Assembly (NCBI GenBank): GCA_001824255.1
Contig: MHWQ01000002.1
Location: 336,533-393,571, forward strand
Direction of reading: 5' to 3'
From: Candidatus Zambryskibacteria bacterium RIFCSPLOWO2_02_FULL_51_21
Lineage (GTDB): Bacteria > Patescibacteriota > Minisyncoccia > Phycocordibacterales > Zambryskibacteraceae
DNA length: 57,039 nucleotides
Part shown: piece after piece, positions 40,256 to 49,970 of the stretch
Layout: every line of letters starts with the position of its first letter
Numbering within the stretch: position 1 is the first letter of the stretch
Notes under the pieces: model-generated
Told to the model about the DNA's origin: nothing
The model's input: only the letters and a program-made list of their open reading frames with translations
The model's database searches: none
Translations under genes and position numbers: made by a program

Positions 40256-40277
40256 CAAATTATGGGATAATTTGTGC
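40253..40277. repeat. Perfect inverted repeat after tRNA-Arg
   Basis: GCACAAATTAT and ATAATTTGTGC flank GGG, beginning in the last bases of the tRNA. It could be a processing or 3'-end structure, and GATAAT within it may serve cca as a -10. Confidence 0.7.
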
Positions 40278-40289
40278 GAAAAGAAAGGG

Positions 40290-41735
40290 ATGAATTACAA
40301 GATTCCACAGGAAGTCAAAGATATTTCTGAAACACTCTCGAAAGCCGGATTCGAGAATTTTCTCGTCGGCGGATGTGTGAGAGATTTGCTGCTAGGCAGA
40401 GAGCCGAAGGACTGGGACATCACGACTATCGCTACGCCAGAAGAGATACAAAAAGTTTTCCCCGATTCTTTCTACGAAAACGACTTCGGCACCGTCGGAG
40501 TAAAAACTGAGACGACAGGAATTGTAGAGGTCACTCCATACCGTCTCGAGTCGGAATATTCTGACGCAAGACACCCCGATAAGGTCACTTGGGCAAATAA
40601 AATTGAAGATGACCTCGCTCGCCGAGACTTCACCATGAACGCAATTGCTCTCAATATCGAAACCGGAGAAATAATCGACCCGTTCGAGGGCCGGAAAGAT
40701 ATTGAGAAGAAAGTAATCCGCACCGTAGGCAAGCCGGAGGAGCGCTTCGGCGAAGACGCTCTGCGCATGCTCCGCGCGCTCCGGTTTGTTTCGGAGCTTT
40801 CATTCGTTCTCGACTCCGAGACACAGTCCGCGATAGGGGAAGGCGCCAATCTTCTCAAGAAAATTTCCAAAGAGCGCATCCGCGACGAGTTCGTAAAGAT
40901 AATTATGTCGGATAATCCGGCCATTGCTCTCGACATGGCGGCCCGGCTTAGTCTCCTCAAATATATTTCAAGCGAATTTGAGCAGGGGATAGGGGTGGAG
41001 CAGAATAAGGCGCACGCTTACACCGTATGGGAACACCTCCTGCGCTCGCTCAACCACGCGGCGGCCAAGAAGTTTCCTCTCCACGTGCGCGTCGCGGCCC
41101 TCTTCCACGACATAGCGAAGCCCCATACCAAGAGGATGGTTAATGACCAAGCCACTTTCTATGGACATGAAGTTGTCGGCGCGCGTTTAACGCGAAAAGC
41201 ACTTGAAGATTTGAGATTCCCCAAAGATTTGATAGAAAAAACGACCAAGCTCGTGCGCTGGCACATGTTCTTCTCCGACACGGAGCAGATTACGCTCTCT
41301 GCGGTGCGAAGAATGGTGCGAAATGTCGGCCCGGAGCTCGTCTGGGACCTCATGAACACTCGCGCCGCCGACAGAATCGGCACCGGAAGACCGAAAGAGA
41401 CGCCGTATCGCCTGCGCAAGTATCACTCGATGATAGAACAAGTTATGCGTGACCCGATTAGCGTAAAACAGCTTGTCGTAAACGGCGAAAGCATAATGAA
41501 ATTGACTGGCGCCACGCCCGGACCGCATATAGGATTTATTCTCGAAATTCTTCTGGCCGAAGTGCTTGATGAACCGAAGCGGAATGACAAAAGTTATTTG
41601 GAATCGCGTGTGAAAGAGCTCTACGACCTCGACCCGCAGGAGCTTGAACGGGTAGGCAGGGAAGCGAGGGCAAAAAACGAAAGCGAGGAAGAAAAAGAAA
41701 TAGAAAAGATAAAAGGAGAATACGGAGTAAAATAA
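40290..41735 (+). CDS. cca: tRNA nucleotidyltransferase (CCA-adding), HD type
   Basis: 481 aa from MNYKIPQEV. Head domain with GGCVRDLLLGREPKDWDITT, RRDFTMNAIAL and EDALRMLRALRF; HD domain with VAALFHDIAKPHTKR. Adds CCA to tRNA 3' ends, consistent with the adjacent tRNA genes that lack encoded CCA. AAAGGG precedes the start. Confidence 0.95.
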   Translation: MNYKIPQEVKDISETLSKAGFENFLVGGCVRDLLLGREPKDWDITTIATPEEIQKVFPDSFYENDFGTVGVKTETTGIVEVTPYRLESEYSDARHPDKVTWANKIEDDLARRDFTMNAIALNIETGEIIDPFEGRKDIEKKVIRTVGKPEERFGEDALRMLRALRFVSELSFVLDSETQSAIGEGANLLKKISKERIRDEFVKIIMSDNPAIALDMAARLSLLKYISSEFEQGIGVEQNKAHAYTVWEHLLRSLNHAAAKKFPLHVRVAALFHDIAKPHTKRMVNDQATFYGHEVVGARLTRKALEDLRFPKDLIEKTTKLVRWHMFFSDTEQITLSAVRRMVRNVGPELVWDLMNTRAADRIGTGRPKETPYRLRKYHSMIEQVMRDPISVKQLVVNGESIMKLTGATPGPHIGFILEILLAEVLDEPKRNDKSYLESRVKELYDLDPQELERVGREARAKNESEEEKEIEKIKGEYGVK

Positions 41736-41766
41736 AAATCCGCTTCGAGATGCGAAGCGGATTTTT
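41734..41766. terminator. Bidirectional terminator between cca and hup
   Basis: 14-bp arms AAAAATCCGCTTCG / CGAAGCGGATTTTT around a five-base loop, with T runs on both strands. Confidence 0.85.
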
Positions 41767-41780
41767 ATTTTACGGAGTAT

Positions 41781-42053
41781 TTATTTTACGGCGTCTTTCA
41801 AACCTTTGGCCGGGCGGAACTTGGGCACGCGCATGGCGGGCACGGAGATCGATTCGCCGGTCCTCGGATTCCTGGCTTGCCTCGCGGCTCGCGTCTTGGT
41901 GGAGAAGATGCCAAGACCCGCGATAGAAACTTCGCCGCCCTTCTTCAGAGTCGAGACGATTGAGTCGATGACGACATCAACCACTTCTTCCGCCTGCACC
42001 TTGGTGCCGCCGATTTTCTCGTGCACCGCATTTGCGATATCTACTTTGTTCAT
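41781..42053 (-). CDS. hup: HU family DNA-binding protein
   Basis: 90 aa; VSIAGLGIFSTKTRAARQARNP and the arm GESISVPAMRVPKFRPAKGLK (part) are diagnostic. Bends and compacts DNA. TATAAT at 42111-42116 gives a leader of about 50 bases that can form a hairpin (CTAAG/CTTAG). Confidence 0.96.
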   Translation of the reverse strand: MNKVDIANAVHEKIGGTKVQAEEVVDVVIDSIVSTLKKGGEVSIAGLGIFSTKTRAARQARNPRTGESISVPAMRVPKFRPAKGLKDAVK

Positions 42054-42159
42054 TATCTAGCTAAATTATTGATAATCTTTGAATCTAAGAGCCTTAGAAT
42101 TCATGGAATAATTATACCTCTGGCCATTTTCTAGCGCCAACCCTAGACAAATAGACGAA

Positions 42160-43689
42160 TTAGCGGGCGAATTCTATTGACCTGGCCTCCCGGATGACGT
42201 TGACCTTAATCTCACCGGGGTACTTGAGCTCGCTTTCTATCCTTATGGCAATGTCCCGGGCTATCTTCTTGGCCTCAAGGTCGCTTATCTTCTCCGGAGT
42301 CACAAAAACCCTTATTTCTCGCCCTGCTTCCAGAGCATAGGCCTTTTCCACACCCTCGAAGGAGGTGGCTATATTCTCGAGGTCTTCGAGCCTTTTTAGA
42401 TAATTTTCCAAGTTGTCTCTCCTTGCCCCCGGCCTGCCGCCGGATATGGCGTCGGCCGTCTGGACTATGACGGATTCAATGGTCTCATATGGATATTCGC
42501 CATGGTGAGCTTGCATGGCCTTGATAATCTCGCCGGAAACGCCGAATTTCTGGAGAATCCGCCGGCCAATCTCGACGTGCGTACCGGCAACTTCGTGGTC
42601 GAGGGCCTTGCCTATGTCGTGGAGGAGCGCCCCTGCCTTGGCCACGGAGACGTTTGCCCCAAGTTCCTCGGCAATCATGCCCGCGAGGTGCGCCATCTCA
42701 ACCGAGTGCTCAAGCACGTTCTGGCTGTAGCTTGTCCGGAAGTGGAGCCGGCCAAGGATAGAGAGAAGCTTCGGGTCGAGGTTATACACCTCGCACTCAA
42801 GCGCCGCTTCCTCGCCTTTCTCCCTTATGATTTTGTTTATTTCTTCCTGCGCCTTACTGACAAACTCTTCAATCTTGGCCGGCTGTATACGCCCGTCGGC
42901 AATCAGGTTCTCCAGAGCAAGCCGAGCCACCGCGCGGCGCACTGGGTCGAAAGAAGAGAGAGTGATGAGATTTGGCGTGTCGTCGACAATTACTTCGACA
43001 CCAGTTGCACGCTCAAAGGCCTTGATGTTCCTGCCTTCCTTGCCAATAATCTTGCCCTTGATGTCATCCGAGGCGAGGGGAACGGAAGTGGCCATCACTT
43101 CGCCGGCGATGGAAGATGAGAGGCGCTGAATGGCAGTGGCGAGAATTTCCTTGGCCCGCTTGTCGAGCCGTTCGGCGTTCTGAGTCTCAATCTTCTTCAT
43201 TTTGACAAGAAAGTCTTCTTCAAAGTCGCGCTCGATTATTCTCATAAGCTCGTCCTTGGCTTCCGCGATTGAAAGGTTGGAAATTTTTGAAAGTTCTTGC
43301 GTCTTTTCTTCGGCAAGCTTCTGAATCCTGTCTTTAAGCGAGCGCACTTCGACGGCGCGCTCCTCTACGCGCTCGGCTTCCCGGTCTATGTCCGACTGGC
43401 GCTTGTCGAGAGTTTCCTCCTTCTTAATAATCCGGTCTTCGCCGGCCTTGAGACGGGTTTCGCGCTCCCTAAGCTCGTTCTGAGCGCCCTTCAAAATTTC
43501 TTCGGCCTTGGTCTCAGCTTCCTCAAGTATCTGGGTGGCTTCTTCGCGGCTTCGTGCCTCAAGCTCGCGAATCTCCAGCTCCATAGAACCTTTGCGTCCG
43601 AGGGAAATAAGCAGGCGCAGCAAATAACCGAAGCCGATACCGGCCGATGCGGCAAGCAATGCTAAGAGTAGGGCTAACTTTAGGGACAT
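42160..43689 (-). CDS. rny: Ribonuclease Y
   Basis: 509 aa. N-terminal membrane helix (about 3-25), long coiled coil (about 35-150), KH domain (IIGKEGRNIKAFERATGVEVIVD) and HD domain (ALLHDIGKALDHEVAGTH). Membrane-tied endoribonuclease that starts mRNA decay. Confidence 0.96.
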   Translation of the reverse strand: MSLKLALLLALLAASAGIGFGYLLRLLISLGRKGSMELEIRELEARSREEATQILEEAETKAEEILKGAQNELRERETRLKAGEDRIIKKEETLDKRQSDIDREAERVEERAVEVRSLKDRIQKLAEEKTQELSKISNLSIAEAKDELMRIIERDFEEDFLVKMKKIETQNAERLDKRAKEILATAIQRLSSSIAGEVMATSVPLASDDIKGKIIGKEGRNIKAFERATGVEVIVDDTPNLITLSSFDPVRRAVARLALENLIADGRIQPAKIEEFVSKAQEEINKIIREKGEEAALECEVYNLDPKLLSILGRLHFRTSYSQNVLEHSVEMAHLAGMIAEELGANVSVAKAGALLHDIGKALDHEVAGTHVEIGRRILQKFGVSGEIIKAMQAHHGEYPYETIESVIVQTADAISGGRPGARRDNLENYLKRLEDLENIATSFEGVEKAYALEAGREIRVFVTPEKISDLEAKKIARDIAIRIESELKYPGEIKVNVIREARSIEFAR

Positions 43690-43784
43690 TATCCGTGGCT
43701 CAATCAGTCGGAGCGGTCAGGCGGTAGCGTACTTGCAAACGTTTCGATTTAATTTTTCAGTTGAACTGCCTAAGAGTACGCCTG

Positions 43785-44360
43785 TTACAAAATCTTGTCA
43801 ATAATTCCGTATTTCTTGGCTTCGTCGGAAGACATGAAGAAGTCTCGGTCTATATCCTTCTGGACCTGGGAGAGGGTTTGCCCGGTGTTCTTAGCCATCA
43901 TTTTGGCAAGAGTCTCGCGGAGCCTGATAATCTGCTTGGCGCGAATTTCTATATCCGACGCCTGGCCTTCGGCGCCGCCGAGAGGCTGGTGAATCATTAT
44001 TTCCGCATTCGGGAGGGCAAATCGCTTACCTTTGGCGCCCGCGGAGAGAAGCCACGCGCCGCCGCTTGCCGCCATGCCGACACAGACCGTCGAGACATCG
44101 GGCTTGATGTGGTTCATGGTGTCGATCATCGCAAGTGTCGCCGTAGCTGAGCCTCCGGGGGAGTTGATGTAGAGAGAAATGTCTTTCTTGGGGTCTTCCG
44201 ACTGAAGGAAGAGGAGCTGGGCGATGACGATGTTTGCCACCGCGTCGTCTATGGGCCCGCCGAGAAAGATTATGCGCTCGCGGAGTAAGCGCGAGTAAAT
44301 GTCGTAAGCACGCTCGCCGAATTGCGATTTCTCTATAACGGTTGGGATAAGGTATGTCAT
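43785..44360 (-). CDS. clpP: ATP-dependent Clp protease proteolytic subunit
   Basis: 191 aa. Catalytic S99 (MAASGGAW), H124 (IMIHQPLGG) and Asp near 173 (DIDRDFF). AASGG replaces the common AASMG. ATG six bases after TAATGT (44367-44372). Confidence 0.95.
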   Translation of the reverse strand: MTYLIPTVIEKSQFGERAYDIYSRLLRERIIFLGGPIDDAVANIVIAQLLFLQSEDPKKDISLYINSPGGSATATLAMIDTMNHIKPDVSTVCVGMAASGGAWLLSAGAKGKRFALPNAEIMIHQPLGGAEGQASDIEIRAKQIIRLRETLAKMMAKNTGQTLSQVQKDIDRDFFMSSDEAKKYGIIDKIL

Positions 44361-44396
44361 GCGGCTACATTATCTCAAAGTCGTATCCAAATCAAG

Positions 44397-44409
44397 ATTC
44401 TGACAGAAT
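44397..44409. promoter_or_regulatory. Short inverted repeat between clpP and the HD gene
   Basis: ATTCTG-A-CAGAAT. Possible operator in the divergent intergenic region; no known regulator motif is assigned. Confidence 0.3.
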
Positions 44410-44447
44410 TTGCTTATTCTTGCGTTTATACGCTGCAAAGCCTTGCA

Positions 44448-45026
44448 ATGTACCACTATTGCCACCCCGAAGAGGTCGAGAGAATAATCTCGAAGCTTGC
44501 TAGACACGAACTAACCGCCAAGTCTCTTCAAATTATTAAATCGCACCATGAGGAAACATATAAACATTCGTTGAGGGTGGCAAAATTATCCATAGACCTC
44601 GCGCTCGAAAATAATTTATCTGAAAAAACCGTTAGGATGATCGGCTGCGCCGCCCTTCTCCACGATTTCGGCAAGACGAAAATTGACGCAAGGATTCTTT
44701 CGAAAAAAAGTTCTCTAACTCGGCTTGAAACATTAGTCGTCATGAAGCATCCCCACATGGGCGCCCAGGAACTTAAGAATTTTCTGCCGAAAAAAGCCCG
44801 GAGAATAATTGAAAATCACCATCATCCCACCGACCGTCTGACGCAAATCGTCTCGGCCGCCGATATGTACGACGCCCTGACTTTCCCGCGCACTTACAAA
44901 GATGGACTCCCGATAGAGAAAGTGCTCGAGATCATGTCTGGCCAATTCGCGGGCAAAGCCCGTCTCATCGACCAGCTTAAGAAGCGTTTAGTTCAGCATC
45001 CACGCTCTCAATATCGGTTGAATTGA
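44448..45026 (+). CDS. HD-domain phosphohydrolase
   Basis: 192 aa. H..HD..D pattern: HSLRVAKLSI, CAALLHDFGKTKID, HHHPTDRLTQIVSAADMYDAL resembles HDIG/HD-GYP-like hydrolases without a full GYP motif. Substrate unknown. The 3' end overlaps a convergent gene by 50 bases. Confidence 0.75.
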   Translation: MYHYCHPEEVERIISKLARHELTAKSLQIIKSHHEETYKHSLRVAKLSIDLALENNLSEKTVRMIGCAALLHDFGKTKIDARILSKKSSLTRLETLVVMKHPHMGAQELKNFLPKKARRIIENHHHPTDRLTQIVSAADMYDALTFPRTYKDGLPIEKVLEIMSGQFAGKARLIDQLKKRLVQHPRSQYRLN

Positions 45027-45270
45027 GGTCGGCTTCGATTGAGGAGGTGTCATCGGGCGCGACTTGCGCGTTGGTGGCGTCAAGCTGGTCGCTCTGGCGC
45101 TGATTCCAGAAGTAGAACGCGCCGAAAGCAATAACAGCGAGAAGAATAATAACGCCTAGAACTAACCCTACCGAACTGCTGCTATTTTGCGGTTGCGACT
45201 GCTGAGGTTGGGGCTGAGGTTGGGGTTGGGGCGGCATCTGCGGAGGCATTACGTTGTTGTTTAGGTCCAT
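44977..45270 (-). CDS. Pro/Gln-rich single-pass membrane protein, 97 aa
   Basis: N-terminal Pro/Gln repeats (PQPQPQ), one membrane helix (about 34-55), and an acidic Asp/Ser/Thr tail. No family recognised. Convergent overlap with the HD gene. Possibly co-transcribed with the 45309 gene (38-base gap). Confidence 0.6.
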   Translation of the reverse strand: MDLNNNVMPPQMPPQPQPQPQPQQSQPQNSSSSVGLVLGVIILLAVIAFGAFYFWNQRQSDQLDATNAQVAPDDTSSIEADLNSTDIESVDAELNAS

Positions 45271-45308
45271 GGGTTTTAAATTTTCAATTTATAATTTTCA
45301 ATTTTCAA

Positions 45309-45812
45309 TTATTCCGAAGTTGTAGTTGCCGTTGATGTGGCGTTGGGCGTCCTGAAGCCCGGTTTGAGTGACACAACCGCCTTCATGAGAGCCCGATGCG
45401 CGTTGCGAAGGTGGCCCTTGGCCTCGGTGGCAACGGCTTTCACCGCATCGTACTTGGCGCGAATGTCGGTGCCGGAAAGGTCAAGAGAAATAAAGTTTGC
45501 GATAGAAGTTTTCGCAAGCGAAAGATAATTTCTGGCTTCGGCAAGAGCGACCCTGGATTCTGTCGCTACACCACCGGCAGTTTCGACCTTGACGATTCTC
45601 GACTCTATGCGATTGGCGATATTTTCGAGTTGTTGAATGGCTGCGTTGATTACGCGATAAGTATTGTCAGCGCGCTTCTTGGCGATAGAGGTCTGAAGTT
45701 CAATCCTCTTTTCGGTCGAAGAGGCCTTGGCGGTAGTCGAGGCTGCCAGAGCGGGGGAGGCGGCGAGAACAAGTATCGCCGCCATCACAAATACAAGTAT
45801 TCTTTGTTTCAT
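45309..45812 (-). CDS. Secreted helical protein, 167 aa
   Basis: Signal peptide (about 1-23, SPALAA), then an extended helical domain (about 30-150) rich in Ala, Lys and Glu, and a Thr/Ser-rich tail. I recall similar secreted helical proteins in Parcubacteria-like genomes, but no function is known. Possibly periplasmic or surface-exposed. Confidence 0.6.
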   Translation of the reverse strand: MKQRILVFVMAAILVLAASPALAASTTAKASSTEKRIELQTSIAKKRADNTYRVINAAIQQLENIANRIESRIVKVETAGGVATESRVALAEARNYLSLAKTSIANFISLDLSGTDIRAKYDAVKAVATEAKGHLRNAHRALMKAVVSLKPGFRTPNATSTATTTSE

Positions 45813-45852
45813 TGTTTTTCTATTTAATTGCGAACCTTAAAATTATAACACC

Positions 45853-47853
45853 TTAGAGGAGAAAACTTACGATGAGCAGAGCCACAATGTTGACTACTTT
45901 AATCATCGGGTTGATAGCCGGGCCCGCGGTGTCCTTGTAAGGGTCGCCAACAGTGTCGCCGGTCACGGCCGCGTGATGGGCGTGCCCGCCCTTGCCGCCG
46001 TAGTTGCCGTCTTCGATAAATTTCTTGGCATTGTCCCAGGCGGCACCGCCGGAAGTCATGGAGATGGCGACGAAGAGGCCCGTGACGATGACGCCAACGA
46101 GAAGTCCGCCGAGGGCTTCAAGGCCCAGGAGCCACCAGATGAGCACCGGAACGAGCACGGGGAGAATAGCCGGAACCACCATGAGCCTTTGTGCGGCGGC
46201 GGTCACAATTTCTACCGCCTTGCCGTAATCCGGGAGAGCTGTCCTCTCCATAATTCCTGGAATTTCTTTAAATTGTCTTCTCACTTCCTCAACCACCGCG
46301 TGGCCGGCCTTGCCCACCGCCTCCATGGCGAGAGAACCGAAGAGATAAGGGAGAAGTCCGCCGATAAGGAGTCCCACGAGAACTTTCGGATTGGAAAGTT
46401 CAAATGACAAATGGCCAATGTTCAATTTCTCCAATTCCTGCGTGTAAGAAGCGAAGAGCACCGTCGCGGCAAGGCCGGCCGAAGCGATGGCATAGCCCTT
46501 GGTCACCGCCTTGGTGGTGTTGCCCACGGCATCGAGCGCGTCGGTTACCTTCCTCACTTCGCCGGGGAGTTCCGCCATCTCGGCGATACCGCCGGCATTG
46601 TCGGTAATGGGACCGAAAGCGTCAATTGCCACCACAACCGCCGTGAGAGAGAGCATCGACATGACCGCCACCGCCACGCCGTAAAGTCCTGCAAAATAGT
46701 GCGCGGTGAGAATTCCCGCCACGATGAGAATTACGGGCAGAGCAGTCGACTGCATCGAGACGGCCAGGCCGGTGATGATGTTTGTGCCGTGGCCGGTAGT
46801 CGAAGATTTGGCGATAGACTGCACCGGCTTGTATTTCTTTGAAGTGTAGTAGTCGGTGATGACGAACATGCCGGCTGTTACCGCCATGCCGACGAGCGCG
46901 CAGTAGAAGAGATTAATAATTTCAAACTGGCCGTTGCCCGCCATAATCCAACTTGTCAGAGGATAGAAGGCCGCAACCGAGAGGAGAAGCGAGATAACGA
47001 GTCCGCGATAGAGCACTTTCATAATCGTGTCCTCGGTGCCGCCGCGGACGAAGAAGGTCGCGACGATGGAAGCGATGAGAGCCGCCGCGCCGAGAGCGAG
47101 AGGGTAGACGAGCGCTCCGGCGAATCCGGGAAGAAGCAGCGAGCCGAGAAGCATGACCGCCACGGCCGAAACCACGTAAGTCTCGAAGAGGTCCGCCGCC
47201 ATGCCGGCCGTGTCACCGACATTGTCGCCGACATTGTCGGCAATGACCGCCGGATTCCTCGGGTCGTCTTCGGGGATACCAGCCTCAATCTTGCCCACCA
47301 GGTCTGCACCGACGTCAGCCCCTTTGGTGAAGATGCCTCCGCCGAGACGGGCAAAAACAGAAATAAGGGAGGAGCCGAAGGCAAGGCCGATCATGGCCGA
47401 GAGATTACCGGTCGCATAATAGAAAATGGCCACGGAGAGAAGCGCCAGAGCCGCCACTGTAAGACCGGTGATGGAGCCTGCGCGGAAAGCGGTAGAGAGA
47501 GCGGCCGGAATACCGTGTTTGGCCGCTTCCGCGGTGCGAACGTTACTCCTTACCGCCACCGCCATGCCGACGTAACCCGAAAGAGCCGAGACCACGGCAC
47601 CGAGGAGGAATCCAACGGCAACGACAGTCGAGAGATAGAGTCCGAGGAAGAGCGCCACAAGCACCGCCACAGCAGCGACAACCTTGTATTGCCTCCAGAG
47701 ATAGGCGTTGGCACCCGTTTTAATCGCCTTGGCGATTTCATTCATCTTGTCATTGCCGTCAGGGAGAGAAAGGACTTGGAAAGTGAGGAAACCCGCGAAC
47801 AGAAGCGCCGCGACACCCGAACCAATCGTCCAAAGCAGGATAGTGGATTCCAT
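45853..47853 (-). CDS. hppA: Membrane-bound proton pyrophosphatase, K+-independent type
   Basis: 666 aa with about 16 membrane helices. [22 protein letters not shown] and the C-terminal [18 protein letters not shown] are the pyrophosphate sites. [18 protein letters not shown] carries Lys where K+-dependent enzymes have Ala, predicting a K+-independent H+ pump. Couples PPi hydrolysis to proton export. Confidence 0.95.
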   Translation of the reverse strand: MESTILLWTIGSGVAALLFAGFLTFQVLSLPDGNDKMNEIAKAIKTGANAYLWRQYKVVAAVAVLVALFLGLYLSTVVAVGFLLGAVVSALSGYVGMAVAVRSNVRTAEAAKHGIPAALSTAFRAGSITGLTVAALALLSVAIFYYATGNLSAMIGLAFGSSLISVFARLGGGIFTKGADVGADLVGKIEAGIPEDDPRNPAVIADNVGDNVGDTAGMAADLFETYVVSAVAVMLLGSLLLPGFAGALVYPLALGAAALIASIVATFFVRGGTEDTIMKVLYRGLVISLLLSVAAFYPLTSWIMAGNGQFEIINLFYCALVGMAVTAGMFVITDYYTSKKYKPVQSIAKSSTTGHGTNIITGLAVSMQSTALPVILIVAGILTAHYFAGLYGVAVAVMSMLSLTAVVVAIDAFGPITDNAGGIAEMAELPGEVRKVTDALDAVGNTTKAVTKGYAIASAGLAATVLFASYTQELEKLNIGHLSFELSNPKVLVGLLIGGLLPYLFGSLAMEAVGKAGHAVVEEVRRQFKEIPGIMERTALPDYGKAVEIVTAAAQRLMVVPAILPVLVPVLIWWLLGLEALGGLLVGVIVTGLFVAISMTSGGAAWDNAKKFIEDGNYGGKGGHAHHAAVTGDTVGDPYKDTAGPAINPMIKVVNIVALLIVSFLL

Positions 47854-47876
47854 GAATTAATTTAATTAGTTAATGT

Positions 47877-49007
47877 TTATATATTAGTGTCTGTTTCCGA
47901 CGTTGCAAGCTCCTCTCCTTTGGCGGACTGGATATCTATCTTCCAGCCGGTGAGCTTGGCCGCTAGGCGCACGTTCTGACCACCCTTGCCGATGGCAAGA
48001 GACTGCTGGTCTTCGGCCACCATGACAGTTGCGGCTTTTTCCTCATCGTTTGTCGTAATCTCAAGAGTCTTGGCCGGAGAAAGCGCCTCTTCTATGAATT
48101 TCTTCGGGTCAGCGGACCACTCGATGATGTCAATTTTCTCACCACGAAGTTCGGACATAACAGTCGAAACTCTGACTCCGCGCTGTCCCACCATGGCTCC
48201 GACAGGGTCGATGTGGGTATCCTTGGCCTCTGCGGCAATCTTCGAGCGATAACCTGCTTCGCGGGCGATGGCCTTGATGAGGACAGCGCCGGACGCAAGT
48301 TCCGGAGACTCCGATTCAAAGAGTTTTTCAAGAAACTTAGGATGAGAGCGCGAGAGACGCAGGAATACGCCGCGCGGAGACTCTTCCACTCTGTAGAGGA
48401 AGGCTCTGACGCGTTCACCTTGGGAGAATCTTTCGCCCGGAATCTGCTCTTCGTAAGGCAGAAGACCGGTAGCGCGCCCCATATCGACGAAAATGTTGCC
48501 GCGCTCAATCCTCTGCACCGTGCCGGTGACAATAGTTCCTTCGCGGGAGCCGAATTCGGCAACGACCGAGGTCTTCTCCGCCTCACGGATTTTCTGCATG
48601 ATGACTTGCTTGGCGGTCTGGGCGGCGATGCGACCGTAATCGCCTTTAGACTCGATAGGGAAGACGATTTCCTCATCAAGCTGGGCATCCTTTTTTATTT
48701 TTCTCGCGTCTTCAATAAGAATATGCTTCTCGGGGTTGTAGTATTCGCGAAGGTCGGTGTCGGGAACCTCTTCGTTCTCGTCAAAAATGACCTTGGTGCC
48801 GTCGACCACAATCTTCACCTGGAAGAATTCCGTCTGGCCGGTAGCAATGTCGAAAGTAGTGCGGATAATCTGCCCTCTCTTGCCGTACTCCTTCTTATAG
48901 GCAGTGGCGAGAGCGGCTTCTATGGCTTCTATAATAGAGGCGCGCGGAATACCGCGGACTTCTTCAAGCTCGCTTAGGACCGAATTGATGACTTTAAGGT
49001 CGAACAT
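47877..49007 (-). CDS. nusA: Transcription termination/antitermination factor NusA
   Basis: 376 aa from MFDLKVINSVLSELEE: N-terminal RNAP-binding domain, S1 domain (GTIVTGTVQRIERGNIFVDMG), KH1 and KH2 (DPVGAMVGQRGVRVSTVMSEL; AIGKGGQNVRLAAKL), without C-terminal acidic repeats. The leader contains a terminator-like hairpin at 49038-49057, suggesting self-control. Confidence 0.95.
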   Translation of the reverse strand: MFDLKVINSVLSELEEVRGIPRASIIEAIEAALATAYKKEYGKRGQIIRTTFDIATGQTEFFQVKIVVDGTKVIFDENEEVPDTDLREYYNPEKHILIEDARKIKKDAQLDEEIVFPIESKGDYGRIAAQTAKQVIMQKIREAEKTSVVAEFGSREGTIVTGTVQRIERGNIFVDMGRATGLLPYEEQIPGERFSQGERVRAFLYRVEESPRGVFLRLSRSHPKFLEKLFESESPELASGAVLIKAIAREAGYRSKIAAEAKDTHIDPVGAMVGQRGVRVSTVMSELRGEKIDIIEWSADPKKFIEEALSPAKTLEITTNDEEKAATVMVAEDQQSLAIGKGGQNVRLAAKLTGWKIDIQSAKGEELATSETDTNI

Positions 49008-49030
49008 ATGTGTATTTGTTACTCTTTTAT

Positions 49031-49057
49031 TAAAGAAGGCCCGCCTCGCGGCGGACC
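49031..49057 (-). promoter_or_regulatory. Terminator-like hairpin in the nusA leader
   Basis: Minus GGTCCGCC pairs with GGCGGGCC (one G-U) around GCGA and is followed by TTCTTTAAT. TTACAA-16-TATATT lies upstream. The pairing works only on the minus-strand RNA, supporting a nusA attenuator. Confidence 0.55.
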
Positions 49058-49089
49058 CCCTAATGCCTTTACAATATAGCAAACTGTGC

Positions 49090-49095
49090 TAGACT
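49090..49095 (+). promoter_or_regulatory. -10 box of rpsO (leaderless)
   Basis: TAGACT exactly six bases before the GTG start at 49102. Confidence 0.6.
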
Positions 49096-49101
49096 TGTAA
49101 A

Positions 49102-49368
49102 GTGATTTCCAAGACCAAGAAGCAGAAGCTCATTTCCGAGCACCGGGTTCATGATACGGACACCGGCTCTCCGGAAGTGCAAATTTCCATACTTACCAAG
49201 CGCATCGAGGAACTCTCGAAGCATTTGAAGACGCATGCCAAGGACAATCACTCGCGCCGCGGCCTCTTGGCCATGGTCGCCGATAGGCAGTCTCATATGA
49301 AGTATTTGGAAAAGAAGAATCCCAAAAGAGCTTCTGCTCTCCAGAAGAAACTTGGACTTAGAAAGTAG
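49102..49368 (+). CDS. rpsO: 30S ribosomal protein S15 (uS15)
   Basis: 88 aa, GTG start. DTGSPEVQISILTKRIEELSKH and HSRRGLLAMVADRQ are diagnostic. Binds the 16S central-domain three-way junction. No leader, so the usual S15 feedback site upstream is absent. Confidence 0.97.
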   Translation: MISKTKKQKLISEHRVHDTDTGSPEVQISILTKRIEELSKHLKTHAKDNHSRRGLLAMVADRQSHMKYLEKKNPKRASALQKKLGLRK

Positions 49369-49424
49369 CAGCTTCCTAGCTTAATTAAGCTTCGAAGCTT
49401 TATAAGCTTAGAATCTAATTTAAT

Positions 49425-49970
49425 ATGACAGTTATCAAGCACAAGGCTCAGCGTGTGGCTATATTTATCGACACCGCCAACATTTATCACTCGGCGAAGA
49501 ATCTCTATCACGCCAAGGCCAACTTCGGCGCTATAGTGAAGGACGCCCTCGACGGCAGAGTTCTCGTGCGCGCCATAGCTTACGTCGCCTCGACTGAAGG
49601 CGGGGAGGAGAAAGCCTTCTTTGAAGCTCTCTCCAAGGTAGGTATTGAAACTCGCGCTAAACCGCTCCAAGTTTTTGCCGGCGGAGCCAAGAAGGCCAAT
49701 TGGGACATCGATCTCGCGATAGACGCGGTGAAAATCGCACCGAAGGTTGACACTATGATTATCATTTCGGGCGATGGGGACTACGTAGCGCTGGTTGAAT
49801 ATTTGCAAAACACCCACGGTACGCAGGTAGAGGTGGTCTCCTTCGGCAAATCTTCTTCGGCAAAATTAATGGATGCCGCCGACGACTTCTTCGACCTCGA
49901 TTTAAATCCGAGAAAATATCTTATAATGGGTGACAATGGACGAGTCACAAGGAGAAAAATCGGAGCTTAA
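49425..49970 (+). CDS. NYN/LabA-type PIN-like protein
   Basis: 181 aa. VAIFIDTANIYHSAKN and IIISGDGDYVALVEYLQ carry the acidic residues of the NYN nuclease fold. Probably an RNase or RNA-binding protein; substrate unknown. A palindromic AAGCTT-rich stretch (AAGCTTCGAAGCTT) lies upstream. Overlaps the next gene by 35 bases. Confidence 0.8.
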   Translation: MTVIKHKAQRVAIFIDTANIYHSAKNLYHAKANFGAIVKDALDGRVLVRAIAYVASTEGGEEKAFFEALSKVGIETRAKPLQVFAGGAKKANWDIDLAIDAVKIAPKVDTMIIISGDGDYVALVEYLQNTHGTQVEVVSFGKSSSAKLMDAADDFFDLDLNPRKYLIMGDNGRVTRRKIGA

